A stretch of DNA of 13,556 bases from contig JAAVYQ010000040.1 of NCBI GenBank assembly GCA_022791215.1, positions 1-13,556 of the forward strand, given 5' to 3'. Origin of the DNA: Bacilli bacterium. GTDB taxonomy: Bacteria; Bacillota_I; Bacilli_A; RF39; UBA660. The notes under the pieces are model-generated. The model worked only from the letters and a program-made list of their open reading frames with translations, did not search any database and had not been told where the DNA came from. Positions within the stretch are counted from its first letter, which is position 1, and the number at the start of each line of letters is the position of its first letter. Positions 1 to 7,394 of the stretch are shown in pieces. A program made the position numbers and the translations under genes.

Positions 1-630
1 ACATGGTATAATGGACTTTCAAGTACAGATAAGAACTATATAGATACAGGGGCAATATATTGTAATGATAGAAATATAGCGAGTGGAAGTACATATAGTA
101 CAACTAATTCATTCAACTATGCGGCATGGGGAAGACTAATAACGAATAAAGCACCAACATTCAATTGTAGTAATACAAGTGATAGATTCACAACATTTGG
201 ATTGATGACAGCGGATGAAGTAGCATTCGCAGGAGGAGTATATGGAACAAATAGTCCAAAGGCATATTATTACTTAGCACAGGATGGAACAAGCAGTATC
301 ACTGGAAGCAGTTACTGGTGGACAATGAGTCCGCATTACTTCACTGGTAGCTCCGCGCGCGTGTTCCTCGTGGGTGGCTCTAGTTACCCTGGCTACTTGG
401 GCATCGACTGGGTCTACTATAGTAACGTCGTTCGTCCAGTAGTGTCTCTGAAATCTAGCGTGCTGGTAACTGGAGGAAGCGGAACAGGAACTAATCCATA
501 TACACTTAAAACACCAAGTCCAACTTGCTCTAGCAGCACATTCGCTACATTAAGTGCTTGCCAGGCTTCATGCACTGGAGGTACTTGTAAAAGTTCTTCG
601 ACAGGATATAAATGTAATTGCGAATATTAG
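1..630 (+). CDS. C-terminal part of a surface-type variable protein (candidate DGR target), 5' truncated
   Basis: An open frame enters from the left edge and ends at TAG, leaving 209 residues with no visible start. The motif order (CNDR near residue 22, GLMTADEVAFAGG about 66-78, YWWTMSP about 105-111, VVRPVVSLKSS about 143-153) matches repetitive secreted or pilin-like proteins I recall from gut Bacilli and Clostridia, whose C-terminal domain resembles the formylglycine-generating-enzyme or C-type-lectin fold used by DGR variable proteins. Residues about 112-145 are written in NNC/NNT/NNG codons of high GC and few adenines, unlike the A-ending codons on both sides. A Cys-rich tail with six Cys (residues 176-207) closes the protein. 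A transcription terminator follows. The signal peptide or anchor would lie outside the window. No reverse transcriptase or template repeat is visible here, so the DGR role is inference; a gene-conversion paralogue family is the main alternative. Confidence 0.7.
   Translation, partial: TWYNGLSSTDKNYIDTGAIYCNDRNIASGSTYSTTNSFNYAAWGRLITNKAPTFNCSNTSDRFTTFGLMTADEVAFAGGVYGTNSPKAYYYLAQDGTSSITGSSYWWTMSPHYFTGSSARVFLVGGSSYPGYLGIDWVYYSNVVRPVVSLKSSVLVTGGSGTGTNPYTLKTPSPTCSSSTFATLSACQASCTGGTCKSSSTGYKCNCEY
340..450 (+). other. Candidate variable region: adenine-poor, GC-rich NNY codon patch
   Basis: Across 351-420 I count 7 adenines in 70 bases (10%) and about 60% G+C, whereas most + strand coding in the window is very A-rich. 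Codons such as CGC, CTC, GGC, ATC, GTC and TCC dominate here and are rare elsewhere. Family-conserved positions (W-W-T-M-S-P, V-R-P-V-V-S-L) bracket positions that look free to vary. This is what adenine-directed mutagenesis of AAC/AAT codons would leave. Borders are approximate. Confidence 0.5.
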
Positions 631-881
631 AAAAAATAAGGCTTTGTTTTAAAGCTTAAAAAAGTTAAGATAACATTAAATATAAACTTTGTATAAAGAC
701 TGATGTCTAAAGCAAAGTTTATTTTATTGTAAATTAAAAAAGTTTAATAAAGTGTTATATAGAGAAGAGTATTGGTTAAATGACATGTTATACACAATAA
801 AGCTAGAAAAGAAATATGATGAAGGTAAGATTTCAAGTTACAACGGATAAATCATAAAATCTATTTATAATAGTCAAAAAG
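631..881. other. Intergenic stretch with hairpins and a possible small ORF remnant
   Basis: Apart from the terminator at 682-728, a first imperfect hairpin sits at about 641-660 (AAGGCTTT / AAAGCTT, one bulge). It is followed by A's on the + strand, so it would only act as a terminator on the minus strand. From 752 to 850 a frame starting GTG or at ATG 785 reads about 32 residues to TAA without a clear ribosome binding site; it may be a gene remnant or chance. Nothing resembling a DGR template repeat is seen here. Confidence 0.35.
682..728 (+). terminator. Rho-independent terminator after the variable protein gene
   Basis: A perfect 10-bp stem pairs 682-691 (ATAAACTTTG) with 713-722 (CAAAGTTTAT) and is followed by TTTATT. 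The 21-base interior holds a second small hairpin, AGAC-TGAT-GTCT (697-708). The stem is AT-rich but long. It most likely ends the upstream transcript and insulates the obgE operon. Confidence 0.6.
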
Positions 882-910
882 TTTACTAATTTTGTCAACT
901 ATGATACAAT
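882..910 (+). promoter_or_regulatory. Sigma-A type promoter of the obgE operon
   Basis: TTTACT (882-887), a 17-base spacer, then TACAAT (905-910) preceded by TGA, giving an extended -10 element. The expected start of transcription is near 917, at the GGTG that would serve as ribosome binding site for ATG 928, so the leader is only about 11 bases. Confidence 0.6.
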
Positions 911-927
911 AAAGTTGGTGAAAAGAT

Positions 928-2217
928 ATGTTTTTAGACGAAATTATTATAAAATTAGAAGCAGGTAGAGGTGGAGATGGCTGCACCTCTTTTAGACATG
1001 AAAAATTTGTTGAAATGGGAGGCCCAGACGGAGGGAATGGTGGTAATGGTGGCAACATCATACTAAAAGCTGACGAAGGACTAAGTACATTAGTTGACTT
1101 AAAATACAATAGGAAAATAAAAGGAAACAAAGGAGAAAACGGAAAAGGAGCCAATAGGACAGGTGCGACTGGAGAAGATGTAGTTATTAAAGTACCAGTG
1201 GGCACAACTGTCAAAGATGAAGAGACAGGCCTAATAATATGCGACTTAATAAAAAATGAAGAAGAATATACAGTTGCAAAAGGCGGCCGAGGCGGAAGAG
1301 GAAATGCAAGTTTCAAATCAAACAGAAACAAGGCACCAAAAATAAGTGAATATGGGCTCAAAGGAGAAGAAAGAACCATAAAATGCGAATTAAAACTACT
1401 AGCAGACATAGGACTAGTAGGATTTCCAAGTGTAGGAAAAAGCAGTTTAATCAGTGTAATAAGTGCTTCCAAGCCAAAAATTGCTGACTACCACTTCACA
1501 ACATTAGTACCCAATCTAGGAGTGGTAACAGTACCCGGAAGAAACAGTTATGTTGTCGCAGACTTGCCAGGAATAATAGAAGGAGCAAGTGAAGGAGTTG
1601 GCCTAGGCGATAAATTTCTAAAACACGCCCAAAGAACAAAAATAATTGCATTTGTAATAGACATGAGCGAACATGATGGAAGAGACGTAATAGAACAATA
1701 CGAAATATTAAAAAACGAATTAAAACAATATAATGAAAAACTATATAACAAAAGAAGCATAGTAATAGCCAATAAAATGGACGTTCCAGTAAGCCTAGAA
1801 AACCTAGAAAAATTCAAGAAAAAATACACAGAAACAGAAATAATAACAACCAGCGCAGTCACTAGAGAAGGAATCAAAGAACTAATATTAGAACTTAGAA
1901 ACAAACTAGACGAAGAAGAGCAAGCAGAAATATATGAAAAAGATGAATTTGAAAGTTATGTACTATACGAATTCAAAAAAGAAAAACCGTATGAAATACG
2001 AAAAGAGAATGATCACACATACATAATAAGTGGAAAAAAATTAGAAGAATTACTAAACAAAACTAGATTCAATTCAGACGAAGCAGTATTAAAATTTGCA
2101 AAAAAACTTAAAAACTTAGGAATAGACGAAGAATTAAAAAAACTAGGCGCAGAAGATGGAGACACAGTCAAAATACTAGAAGCAGAATTCACATACAACG
2201 AAAAACTAGACTACTAA
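928..2217 (+). CDS. obgE: Obg family GTPase (ribosome assembly / stress)
   Basis: At 429 residues it has the normal length for Obg (about 430 in Bacillus). Three domains are visible: a glycine-rich Obg fold (1-158, with GRGGDG and GGNGGNGG), a GTPase domain (about 159-330) and a C-terminal OCT domain (about 345-425). G-motifs are intact: G1 GFPSVGKSS 165-173, the TT pair of switch I 191-192, G3 DLPG 212-215, G4 NKMD 282-285, G5 TSA 308-310. Obg proteins bind the large ribosomal subunit and act in late 50S assembly and nucleotide stress sensing. It is the first gene of a five-gene operon, preceded by a promoter and a weak GGTG ribosome binding site. In B. subtilis obg lies just after rpmA; here it is about 11 kb before rpmA, so that linkage has been broken or rearranged. 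Confidence 0.97.
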   Translation: MFLDEIIIKLEAGRGGDGCTSFRHEKFVEMGGPDGGNGGNGGNIILKADEGLSTLVDLKYNRKIKGNKGENGKGANRTGATGEDVVIKVPVGTTVKDEETGLIICDLIKNEEEYTVAKGGRGGRGNASFKSNRNKAPKISEYGLKGEERTIKCELKLLADIGLVGFPSVGKSSLISVISASKPKIADYHFTTLVPNLGVVTVPGRNSYVVADLPGIIEGASEGVGLGDKFLKHAQRTKIIAFVIDMSEHDGRDVIEQYEILKNELKQYNEKLYNKRSIVIANKMDVPVSLENLEKFKKKYTETEIITTSAVTREGIKELILELRNKLDEEEQAEIYEKDEFESYVLYEFKKEKPYEIRKENDHTYIISGKKLEELLNKTRFNSDEAVLKFAKKLKNLGIDEELKKLGAEDGDTVKILEAEFTYNEKLDY

Positions 2218-2227
2218 AGGAGGAAGT

Positions 2228-2752
2228 ATGATAGACAAATTTGTACCAGACATATATGCACAAAGCATACATAGAATAAATTATGAAAATCTAATAAAAA
2301 AAGGAATAAAATGTATAATATTTGACCTAGACAACACGATCGCACCAGTAGACATAAAAGAACCTGATGAAGAAGCAAAAAATCTAATGTTCAAACTAAA
2401 AGAAATGGGAATAAAACCGATATTGATGTCAAACAGCGAAAAAAAACGTGTAGAACCGTTTAGAAATGGACTGGAAATAGACTCATGTGCAGATGCTAGA
2501 AAACCATTCAAAAAAAACTATAAAAAAATCCTTTCAATATACAAATTCAATCCAGAAGAAATAGCCTGTGTAGGAGACCAATTACTAACTGATGTAGTAG
2601 GCGCGAACAAAATGGGAATGACGAGTATCCTAATAAATCCAATAAGCAAAAAAGATAGAATAATAACCAAACCAAACAGAATATTAGAAAACATAATAAT
2701 GAAAATACTAGGAGCAAAAGAAGTATTCAAAAAAGGAAAATACTATGAATAA
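2228..2752 (+). CDS. yqeG: YqeG family HAD-type phosphatase
   Basis: This 174-residue protein has the HAD superfamily motifs in order: motif I D33-L-D-N-T37 after a hydrophobic strand, motif II SNS 68-70, motif III Lys92, and motif IV GDQLLTD 116-122. Length and the TIAP sequence after motif I fit the YqeG family (phosphatases of subfamily IIIA, physiological substrate unclear). An AAGGAGGA ribosome binding site lies at 2216-2223, overlapping the obgE stop, and the gap from obgE is only 10 bases. It overlaps yqeH by 8 bases, implying translational coupling. The yqeG-yqeH pair is conserved throughout Firmicutes, which supports both calls. Confidence 0.92.
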   Translation: MIDKFVPDIYAQSIHRINYENLIKKGIKCIIFDLDNTIAPVDIKEPDEEAKNLMFKLKEMGIKPILMSNSEKKRVEPFRNGLEIDSCADARKPFKKNYKKILSIYKFNPEEIACVGDQLLTDVVGANKMGMTSILINPISKKDRIITKPNRILENIIMKILGAKEVFKKGKYYE

Positions 2753-3746
2753 AAAATGTATAGGATGTGGATTAAGACTACAAAGTGAAAAACAATCAGA
2801 ACAAGGATATGTACCTGAGAAAAAAATAGAAACAGCAGAATATTGTGAAAGATGCTTCAAAATAAAAAATTATGGAGAAGCGAAAATAATAGACAAAAAA
2901 GAAGAAAGAGAAGAATTTATAGAAAAACTAAACAAAGATAAAAAGCCTATAATATATTTAATAGACGTTACAACAATAAGTGACGAAACGCTAGAACCGA
3001 TAAAAAAAATAGAAACTAAAATATATCTAGTACTAACAAAAATAGACTTATTACCAAAAAGTGTAAAAAAAGAAAAACTAATAAAATACATACAAGACAA
3101 ACTAACGATGGTAAACGAAGTGCTAATAATTAGTAGTACAAAAAAATGGAATATAGAAGAACTATACAAAAAACTAATAAAAAACAAAGTAAAAGAATGC
3201 TATGTAATAGGCCACACCAACAGTGGAAAATCAAGTCTAATAAATGCACTACTAGAAACAAAAGGAAAAAAAGCCTATATAACCACAAGCATAGTACCAA
3301 ACACTACTGAAGAAGTAATAAACATAAAGCTAGACGACAAACTGACAATAATAGACACACCTGGCTTCATAAACAATAAATCTATAGTAAACTATATAGA
3401 CATAAAAGAATACAAAAACATAATTCCCAAAAAAGAAATAAAACCTAAAATATATAATCTAAGACCGAACTTTACAATAATAATCGAAAAATTCATAAGA
3501 ATAGAAAACAACAGCGAAGAAACAATACAAATGATTTTCTATCTAAAAAACGAGTTAAAATATAGAAAAATGAAAAAAACAACAAGCGATGACCTGAAAA
3601 TATTACCGAAGCAAAACATCAAAATAACAAATGAAGAAGACATAATAATAGAAGGATTAGGATTCATAAAATTTCCTAAAAACGGGATTATAACAATATA
3701 TATAATAGATGACAAAATAATAAGCAAAAGAAAAAAATTAATATAG
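2745..3746 (+). CDS. yqeH: YqeH, circularly permuted GTPase for 30S ribosome biogenesis
   Basis: The protein (333 residues, somewhat shorter than the roughly 366 of B. subtilis) starts with a zinc finger (C5-x2-C8 and C34-x2-C37). GTPase motifs come in permuted order: G4 TKID 98-101, G5 SST 130-132, then G1 GHTNSGKSS 156-164, and G3 DTPG 204-207. This order is the hallmark of the YqeH/YlqF/RsgA group. YqeH is needed for small-subunit assembly in Bacillus. The C-terminal part (about 215-333) is basic and less recognisable, as expected for the RNA-contacting tail. The start overlaps the end of yqeG. Codon use is extreme, with Ile almost always ATA. In B. subtilis the next genes are aroE and yhbY; here mutL follows 12 bases later. 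Confidence 0.95.
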   Translation: MNKKCIGCGLRLQSEKQSEQGYVPEKKIETAEYCERCFKIKNYGEAKIIDKKEEREEFIEKLNKDKKPIIYLIDVTTISDETLEPIKKIETKIYLVLTKIDLLPKSVKKEKLIKYIQDKLTMVNEVLIISSTKKWNIEELYKKLIKNKVKECYVIGHTNSGKSSLINALLETKGKKAYITTSIVPNTTEEVINIKLDDKLTIIDTPGFINNKSIVNYIDIKEYKNIIPKKEIKPKIYNLRPNFTIIIEKFIRIENNSEETIQMIFYLKNELKYRKMKKTTSDDLKILPKQNIKITNEEDIIIEGLGFIKFPKNGIITIYIIDDKIISKRKKLI

Positions 3747-3747
3747 A

Positions 3748-3753
3748 AGGTGA
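3748..3753 (+). promoter_or_regulatory. AGGTGA ribosome binding site that decides the mutL start
   Basis: AGGTGA is complementary to the UCACCU of the 16S rRNA 3' end and stands 5 bases before ATG 3759. The GTG inside it is in frame and could be mistaken for a start at 3750. Confidence 0.7.
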
Positions 3754-3758
3754 AAAAA

Positions 3759-5522
3759 ATGGGGATAATAAAAGTAATGGACGAAATGCTAGCCAACAAA
3801 ATTGCTGCTGGAGAAGTAGTAGAAAAAGTTTCATCAGTAATAAAAGAGTTAGTAGAAAACAGTATTGATGCTGGAGGAAAAACCATAAAAGTAGAATTAA
3901 TAAATGCCGGAATAAAAGAAATGCGAGTAACCGACGACGGAAAAGGAATGGACTCAACCGACGCGTTACTTGCATTTACACCTCATGCGACAAGCAAAAT
4001 AAAAAACGAAAACGACCTATACTTTATAAACACATTAGGATTTAGAGGAGAAGCATTACCATCAATAGCCAGTGTAAGTGAAGTAGAATTAAACACTTAT
4101 GCTGAAGGAGAATCAACAAAAATACTAATCAAAGGAGGAAAGTTAGAAGAAACAGGAACAAGCAACATAAGCAGAGGGACTAGTATAACAGTGAGAAACC
4201 TTTTCTATAACACACCAGCAAGACTAAAATTTCTAAAAAGTTTTTACACTGAACTAAACAGTGTAGTATCACTCATCGAAAAAATGGCATTAGCGAATCC
4301 AAAAATATCATTCACGTTAAAAAGCGAAAACAAAGAAGTAATCAGAACTAGTGGAAGTGGAGACCTGCTAAAAGTAATACACGAAATATATGGATACAAC
4401 GTAAGCAAAAACATGGTGTCAATACAAGGAGAAAACCTAGACTACGAAATACATGGATACGTAAGCAACATAAACATAAGTAAAAGCACAAAAAACAACA
4501 TGACAGTACTAGTAAACGGAAGAATAATAACCAACACATACATAACAAAAATAATCAAAGATGCATACCACACATTCCTAGCTGAAAATAGATATCCGAT
4601 CGTAGTAATAAACATAGAAGTAGATCCAACATTAATAGACGTAAACATACATCCCACAAAACAAGACATAAAAATAAGTAAAATAGAAAGTTTAGAAGAA
4701 CTATTATTCTCATTAATAAGAAACCAACTAAACAAAACTGACAACACATTCAAAGCATACATTGAAACACCTGAATCCGAAGAAAAAACTGAAACAAAAA
4801 CAATATACTATGACGAACAACCAACGTTCAAAGAAGAAAAAGAAGAACCAAAACAAGTAGAAGAACAAACCATAGATTTCTACATAAGTAAAGAAACACT
4901 AGAATATGATGCACAAATAGAAGAAAAAGAAATAGAAGAAAAAACACTAATCCAACCAGTTGGCCTTGCCATGGGAACATATCTATTTGCAAACGACGAA
5001 AACAATGTATACATGATAGACATACATGCCGCTAATGAAAGAATCAACTATGAAAAATATCTAAAAGAATTAAAAGAACAAAAAACAAACAAAATATCAT
5101 TACTATTCCCAATAAACATAGAACTAACAAAAAACGAATACATGACAATAATAGAGAACCAAGAACTCATAAAAAATTTAGGAATAGAATTTGAAGAATT
5201 TGGAGTACAAACAATAAGAGTAACCGCGCATCCCACATGGTTAAAAGAAGGATACGAAACAGAAAGTATTAATAAAATATTTGACTTACTAGTAAACATG
5301 GGCAAAAAATTTGACAGAATAAAATTTAACGAACAACTAGCAATAAACCTATCATGCAAAATGAGTGTAAAAGCAAACACAAACATAGGATTTCTAGAAC
5401 AAGACATACTACTAAAAAGACTAATGAAATGTGAATTCCCTTACACGTGCCCACATGGAAGACCAACGATAATAAAATACACAAAATACGAACTAGAGAA
5501 ATTATTCAAAAGGGTAAACTAA
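3759..5522 (+). CDS. mutL: DNA mismatch repair protein MutL with endonuclease motif
   Basis: Using ATG 3759 gives 587 residues. The N-terminal GHL ATPase is clear: NKIAAGEVVE 13-22, catalytic Glu30 and Asn34 in KELVEN, DDGKGM 59-64 and GFRGEAL 94-100. An acidic, low-complexity linker (about 335-395) leads to the C-terminal dimerisation and nuclease domain. The nuclease motif D-x-H-A-x2-E-x4-E is present at 421-432 as DIHAANERINYE, with Ile where most have Gln. The accessory metal-site motifs SCK 532-534 and CPHGRP 564-569 are also kept. This places it among nicking MutL proteins, used by bacteria without MutH. MutS, usually adjacent in Bacillus, is not in the window. A GTG at 3750 is in frame but forms part of the ribosome binding site. 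It sits fourth in the obgE operon. Confidence 0.96.
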   Translation: MGIIKVMDEMLANKIAAGEVVEKVSSVIKELVENSIDAGGKTIKVELINAGIKEMRVTDDGKGMDSTDALLAFTPHATSKIKNENDLYFINTLGFRGEALPSIASVSEVELNTYAEGESTKILIKGGKLEETGTSNISRGTSITVRNLFYNTPARLKFLKSFYTELNSVVSLIEKMALANPKISFTLKSENKEVIRTSGSGDLLKVIHEIYGYNVSKNMVSIQGENLDYEIHGYVSNINISKSTKNNMTVLVNGRIITNTYITKIIKDAYHTFLAENRYPIVVINIEVDPTLIDVNIHPTKQDIKISKIESLEELLFSLIRNQLNKTDNTFKAYIETPESEEKTETKTIYYDEQPTFKEEKEEPKQVEEQTIDFYISKETLEYDAQIEEKEIEEKTLIQPVGLAMGTYLFANDENNVYMIDIHAANERINYEKYLKELKEQKTNKISLLFPINIELTKNEYMTIIENQELIKNLGIEFEEFGVQTIRVTAHPTWLKEGYETESINKIFDLLVNMGKKFDRIKFNEQLAINLSCKMSVKANTNIGFLEQDILLKRLMKCEFPYTCPHGRPTIIKYTKYELEKLFKRVN

Positions 5523-5531
5523 GGAGTAAAA

Positions 5532-6410
5532 ATGAAAATAGTAGTAATATTAGGTCCAACTGGGACTGGAAAAACCGAACTAAGCATAGCACTTGCCAAA
5601 AAAATGAATGCAGAAATAATAAATGCAGATGCGACACAAGTATACAAAGAAGTAAATATTGGAGTAGCCAAAATAACAGAAGAGCAAAAACAAGGAATAC
5701 CGCATCACCTAATGGACATAGTATCAGTAAAAGACAATTACACTGTAATGAACTATCAAAAAGATGGGCGAGCAATATTAGACCAAAAGATCAAAGAAAA
5801 CAAAAACATCATAATAGTAGGAGGAACAGGACTATACATAAAAGCATTACTCTACAATTACAAATTCATGCCAGAAGAAGAAAAAAAGACATATGAAGGA
5901 ATCACGAACGAAGAGTTAAAAAAGCGAGCTGACGAGATATATCCACAAAATGAAATACACAAAAACAATAGAAAAAGACTAGAAAGATTTCTAAGCCATT
6001 ACGATGTAACAGGAGAAATAATAAAAACAACCAAAGAAAAAGACGAAGCGCTATACGAATTCACACTAATAGGACTAACCGCACCTAGAGAAGAACTATA
6101 CAACCATCTAAACAAAAGAGTAGAAATAATGATGTGTGAAGGACTATGTGAAGAAGTAAAAGACTTATACCACAAAAAACTAACAAAAGCGGAAAACTTT
6201 ATAGGATACAAAGAATTCACACAATACTTTAAAGGAGAAAAGAACATCATGGACTGTATGGAAGAAACAAAAAAGAACAGTAGAAAATATGCAAAAAGAC
6301 AATACACATGGTTTAAAAACCAATTCCAAAACGTAAAATGGTTCCAAGTTGACTACAACCACTTCAACAAAACGATAAAAAAAGTGAGTGACTATCTAGA
6401 CACCCTCTAA
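5532..6410 (+). CDS. miaA: tRNA dimethylallyltransferase MiaA
   Basis: This 292-residue protein is slightly shorter than the usual 300-315. It has the P-loop GPTGTGKT (8-15), the tRNA/substrate motif NADATQVYK (31-39, where most have DSMQVY), GGTGLYIKA (97-105) and the C-terminal KRQYTWF signature near 264-270. MiaA transfers a dimethylallyl group to A37 of tRNAs that read codons beginning with U, improving decoding. It follows mutL by 9 bases with an AAGGAG ribosome binding site at 5521-5526 and is the last gene of the operon. The mutL-miaA pairing is common in bacteria. Its 3' end overlaps the convergent transglutaminase-like gene by 15 bases (6396-6410). Confidence 0.96.
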   Translation: MKIVVILGPTGTGKTELSIALAKKMNAEIINADATQVYKEVNIGVAKITEEQKQGIPHHLMDIVSVKDNYTVMNYQKDGRAILDQKIKENKNIIIVGGTGLYIKALLYNYKFMPEEEKKTYEGITNEELKKRADEIYPQNEIHKNNRKRLERFLSHYDVTGEIIKTTKEKDEALYEFTLIGLTAPREELYNHLNKRVEIMMCEGLCEEVKDLYHKKLTKAENFIGYKEFTQYFKGEKNIMDCMEETKKNSRKYAKRQYTWFKNQFQNVKWFQVDYNHFNKTIKKVSDYLDTL

Positions 6411-7295
6411 AAAGAAACTCTCATCAAAATTATGCTCTTTATCATCAAGACTAAAGAGTTTTTCTTTTGTGATCAAAAAATAATTATTACTATACTTAGC
6501 ATTATTAGTATCATCCCAAGTCAAATCCAAATGAAGCCACTCATTATCAATAAAAACCAAATTCCAAACATGATTATCACTACTAACCTTCAAATTAGGA
6601 ATATCAAGCCTATCTAGAAATATTGCCATAGCATCGCTATAACCTGAACAAACACTAAAACCCTCCAAAAGACAACCATAAGCACTGGTACTATCATACA
6701 TAGAACTACCATCAATACCAGCATTATCATACTCAGCATTTTTAATAATATAATCATGAATTAAAGAAATCTTTTCTCTATCAGACTTAGCATAAATATT
6801 TAACTCACTAATAACTGAATTAACCTTATCCTCTAAACTCTTAATCTTACTATCAGAATACTTATGTTCAACATCAATTTTAATCTCACCATTACTAACA
6901 ATCTTAGTATTCAAATTATAAAAACTATTAAAAGGGTGGACATAATTATTAATCTTACTTAAAAGTTCATTATCAAAAGCCACAGTCTCAACATCCTTCA
7001 TACAATCAGCATAACTATCAGGACAATAAAAAGTAAACTCATCCCAACCATTATTCAAAACATTATAAAAAATGTTCATAATATCATCAATATTATAAGG
7101 TACAAAATCCTCATCACTAGAAAACACTAAATAATTATAATCTCTAGTAAACTGATTACCATCCTTAATAACTAACTTAGTATCATTAATAAGATAAGAC
7201 TTCACGACACTACTAATAGTTTCTATATTATTATAAACCACCCAAATAATTCCAAATAAAATCAATGTAAACAAAATATTTTCAAATTTTTTCAT
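6396..7295 (-). CDS. Membrane-anchored transglutaminase-like cysteine hydrolase
   Basis: Starting at ATG 7295 gives 299 residues. An N-terminal hydrophobic segment (about 8-21) after MKK suggests a signal anchor, so the rest is probably outside the cell. The C-terminal half is a transglutaminase-like (papain fold) domain with the three blocks of the triad: Cys216 in GFSVCSGYSDA, His242 in DNHVWN, and Asp257 in LHLDLTWDD. Such bacterial proteins are usually proteases, peptidases or wall-processing enzymes rather than true cross-linkers; the substrate is unknown. An upstream in-frame TTG at 7343 would add 16 residues but lies beyond the promoter (-35 at 7331-7326, -10 at 7308-7303), so ATG 7295 is preferred. 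There is no ribosome binding site and the -10 is 7 bases from the ATG, implying a leaderless mRNA. The 3' end overlaps miaA. Confidence 0.8.
   Translation of the reverse strand: MKKFENILFTLILFGIIWVVYNNIETISSVVKSYLINDTKLVIKDGNQFTRDYNYLVFSSDEDFVPYNIDDIMNIFYNVLNNGWDEFTFYCPDSYADCMKDVETVAFDNELLSKINNYVHPFNSFYNLNTKIVSNGEIKIDVEHKYSDSKIKSLEDKVNSVISELNIYAKSDREKISLIHDYIIKNAEYDNAGIDGSSMYDSTSAYGCLLEGFSVCSGYSDAMAIFLDRLDIPNLKVSSDNHVWNLVFIDNEWLHLDLTWDDTNNAKYSNNYFLITKEKLFSLDDKEHNFDESFFLEGV
6435..6468 (+). terminator. Terminator of the obgE-miaA operon, inside the convergent gene
   Basis: CTCTTTA (6435-6441) pairs with TAAAGAG (6452-6458) around a 10-base loop and is followed by TTTTTCTTTT. It lies in the last codons of the minus-strand transglutaminase-like gene, so this DNA is both a terminator on the + strand and protein-coding on the minus strand. 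A longer alternative stem (AAACTCT 6415-6421 with AGAGTTT 6455-6461) is also possible. Confidence 0.65.
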
Positions 7296-7302
7296 AATTA
7301 AA

Positions 7303-7331
7303 ATTATAGAGTAAAAAGAGATAGAATTCAA
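7303..7331 (-). promoter_or_regulatory. Promoter of the transglutaminase-like gene (predicted leaderless mRNA)
   Basis: Read on the minus strand: TTGAAT (7331-7326), a 17-base spacer, then a perfect TATAAT (7308-7303). Only 7 bases separate the -10 from ATG 7295, so transcription should begin at or within a base or two of the start codon. Confidence 0.65.
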
Positions 7332-7371
7332 CCAAATAGACAAAAATATACAAAAAAAGACACAAGAAAAT

Positions 7372-7394
7372 AAAAAAATAGCAATTACTTGCTA
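7372..7394 (-). terminator. Terminator of rpsT with the stop codon in the loop
   Basis: On the minus strand TAGCAA (7394-7389), loop GTAA, TTGCTA (7384-7379), then seven T's (7378-7372). The loop holds the TAA stop codon of rpsT (7387-7385), so the stem's first arm codes for the last residues of S20. Confidence 0.8.

Noticed and set aside
641..666. AAGGCTTT / AAAGCTT hairpin as a + strand terminator
   Set aside because: It is followed by A's, not T's, on the + strand; the better hairpin at 682-728 follows.
861..1472. Long minus-strand frame opposite obgE
   Set aside because: It lies antisense to an intact GTPase gene and its sequence is Pro/Ser/Phe-rich, a typical shadow of glycine-rich codons. 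No ribosome binding site.
5447..5896. 149-residue + strand frame overlapping mutL and miaA
   Set aside because: It is out of frame with two clear genes and has the Lys/Arg/Asn/Ser composition of a shifted A-rich frame.
7296..7343. TTG 7343 as start of the transglutaminase-like gene
   Set aside because: It would place the start codon upstream of the best promoter and add residues that do not resemble a signal sequence better than the MKK start.
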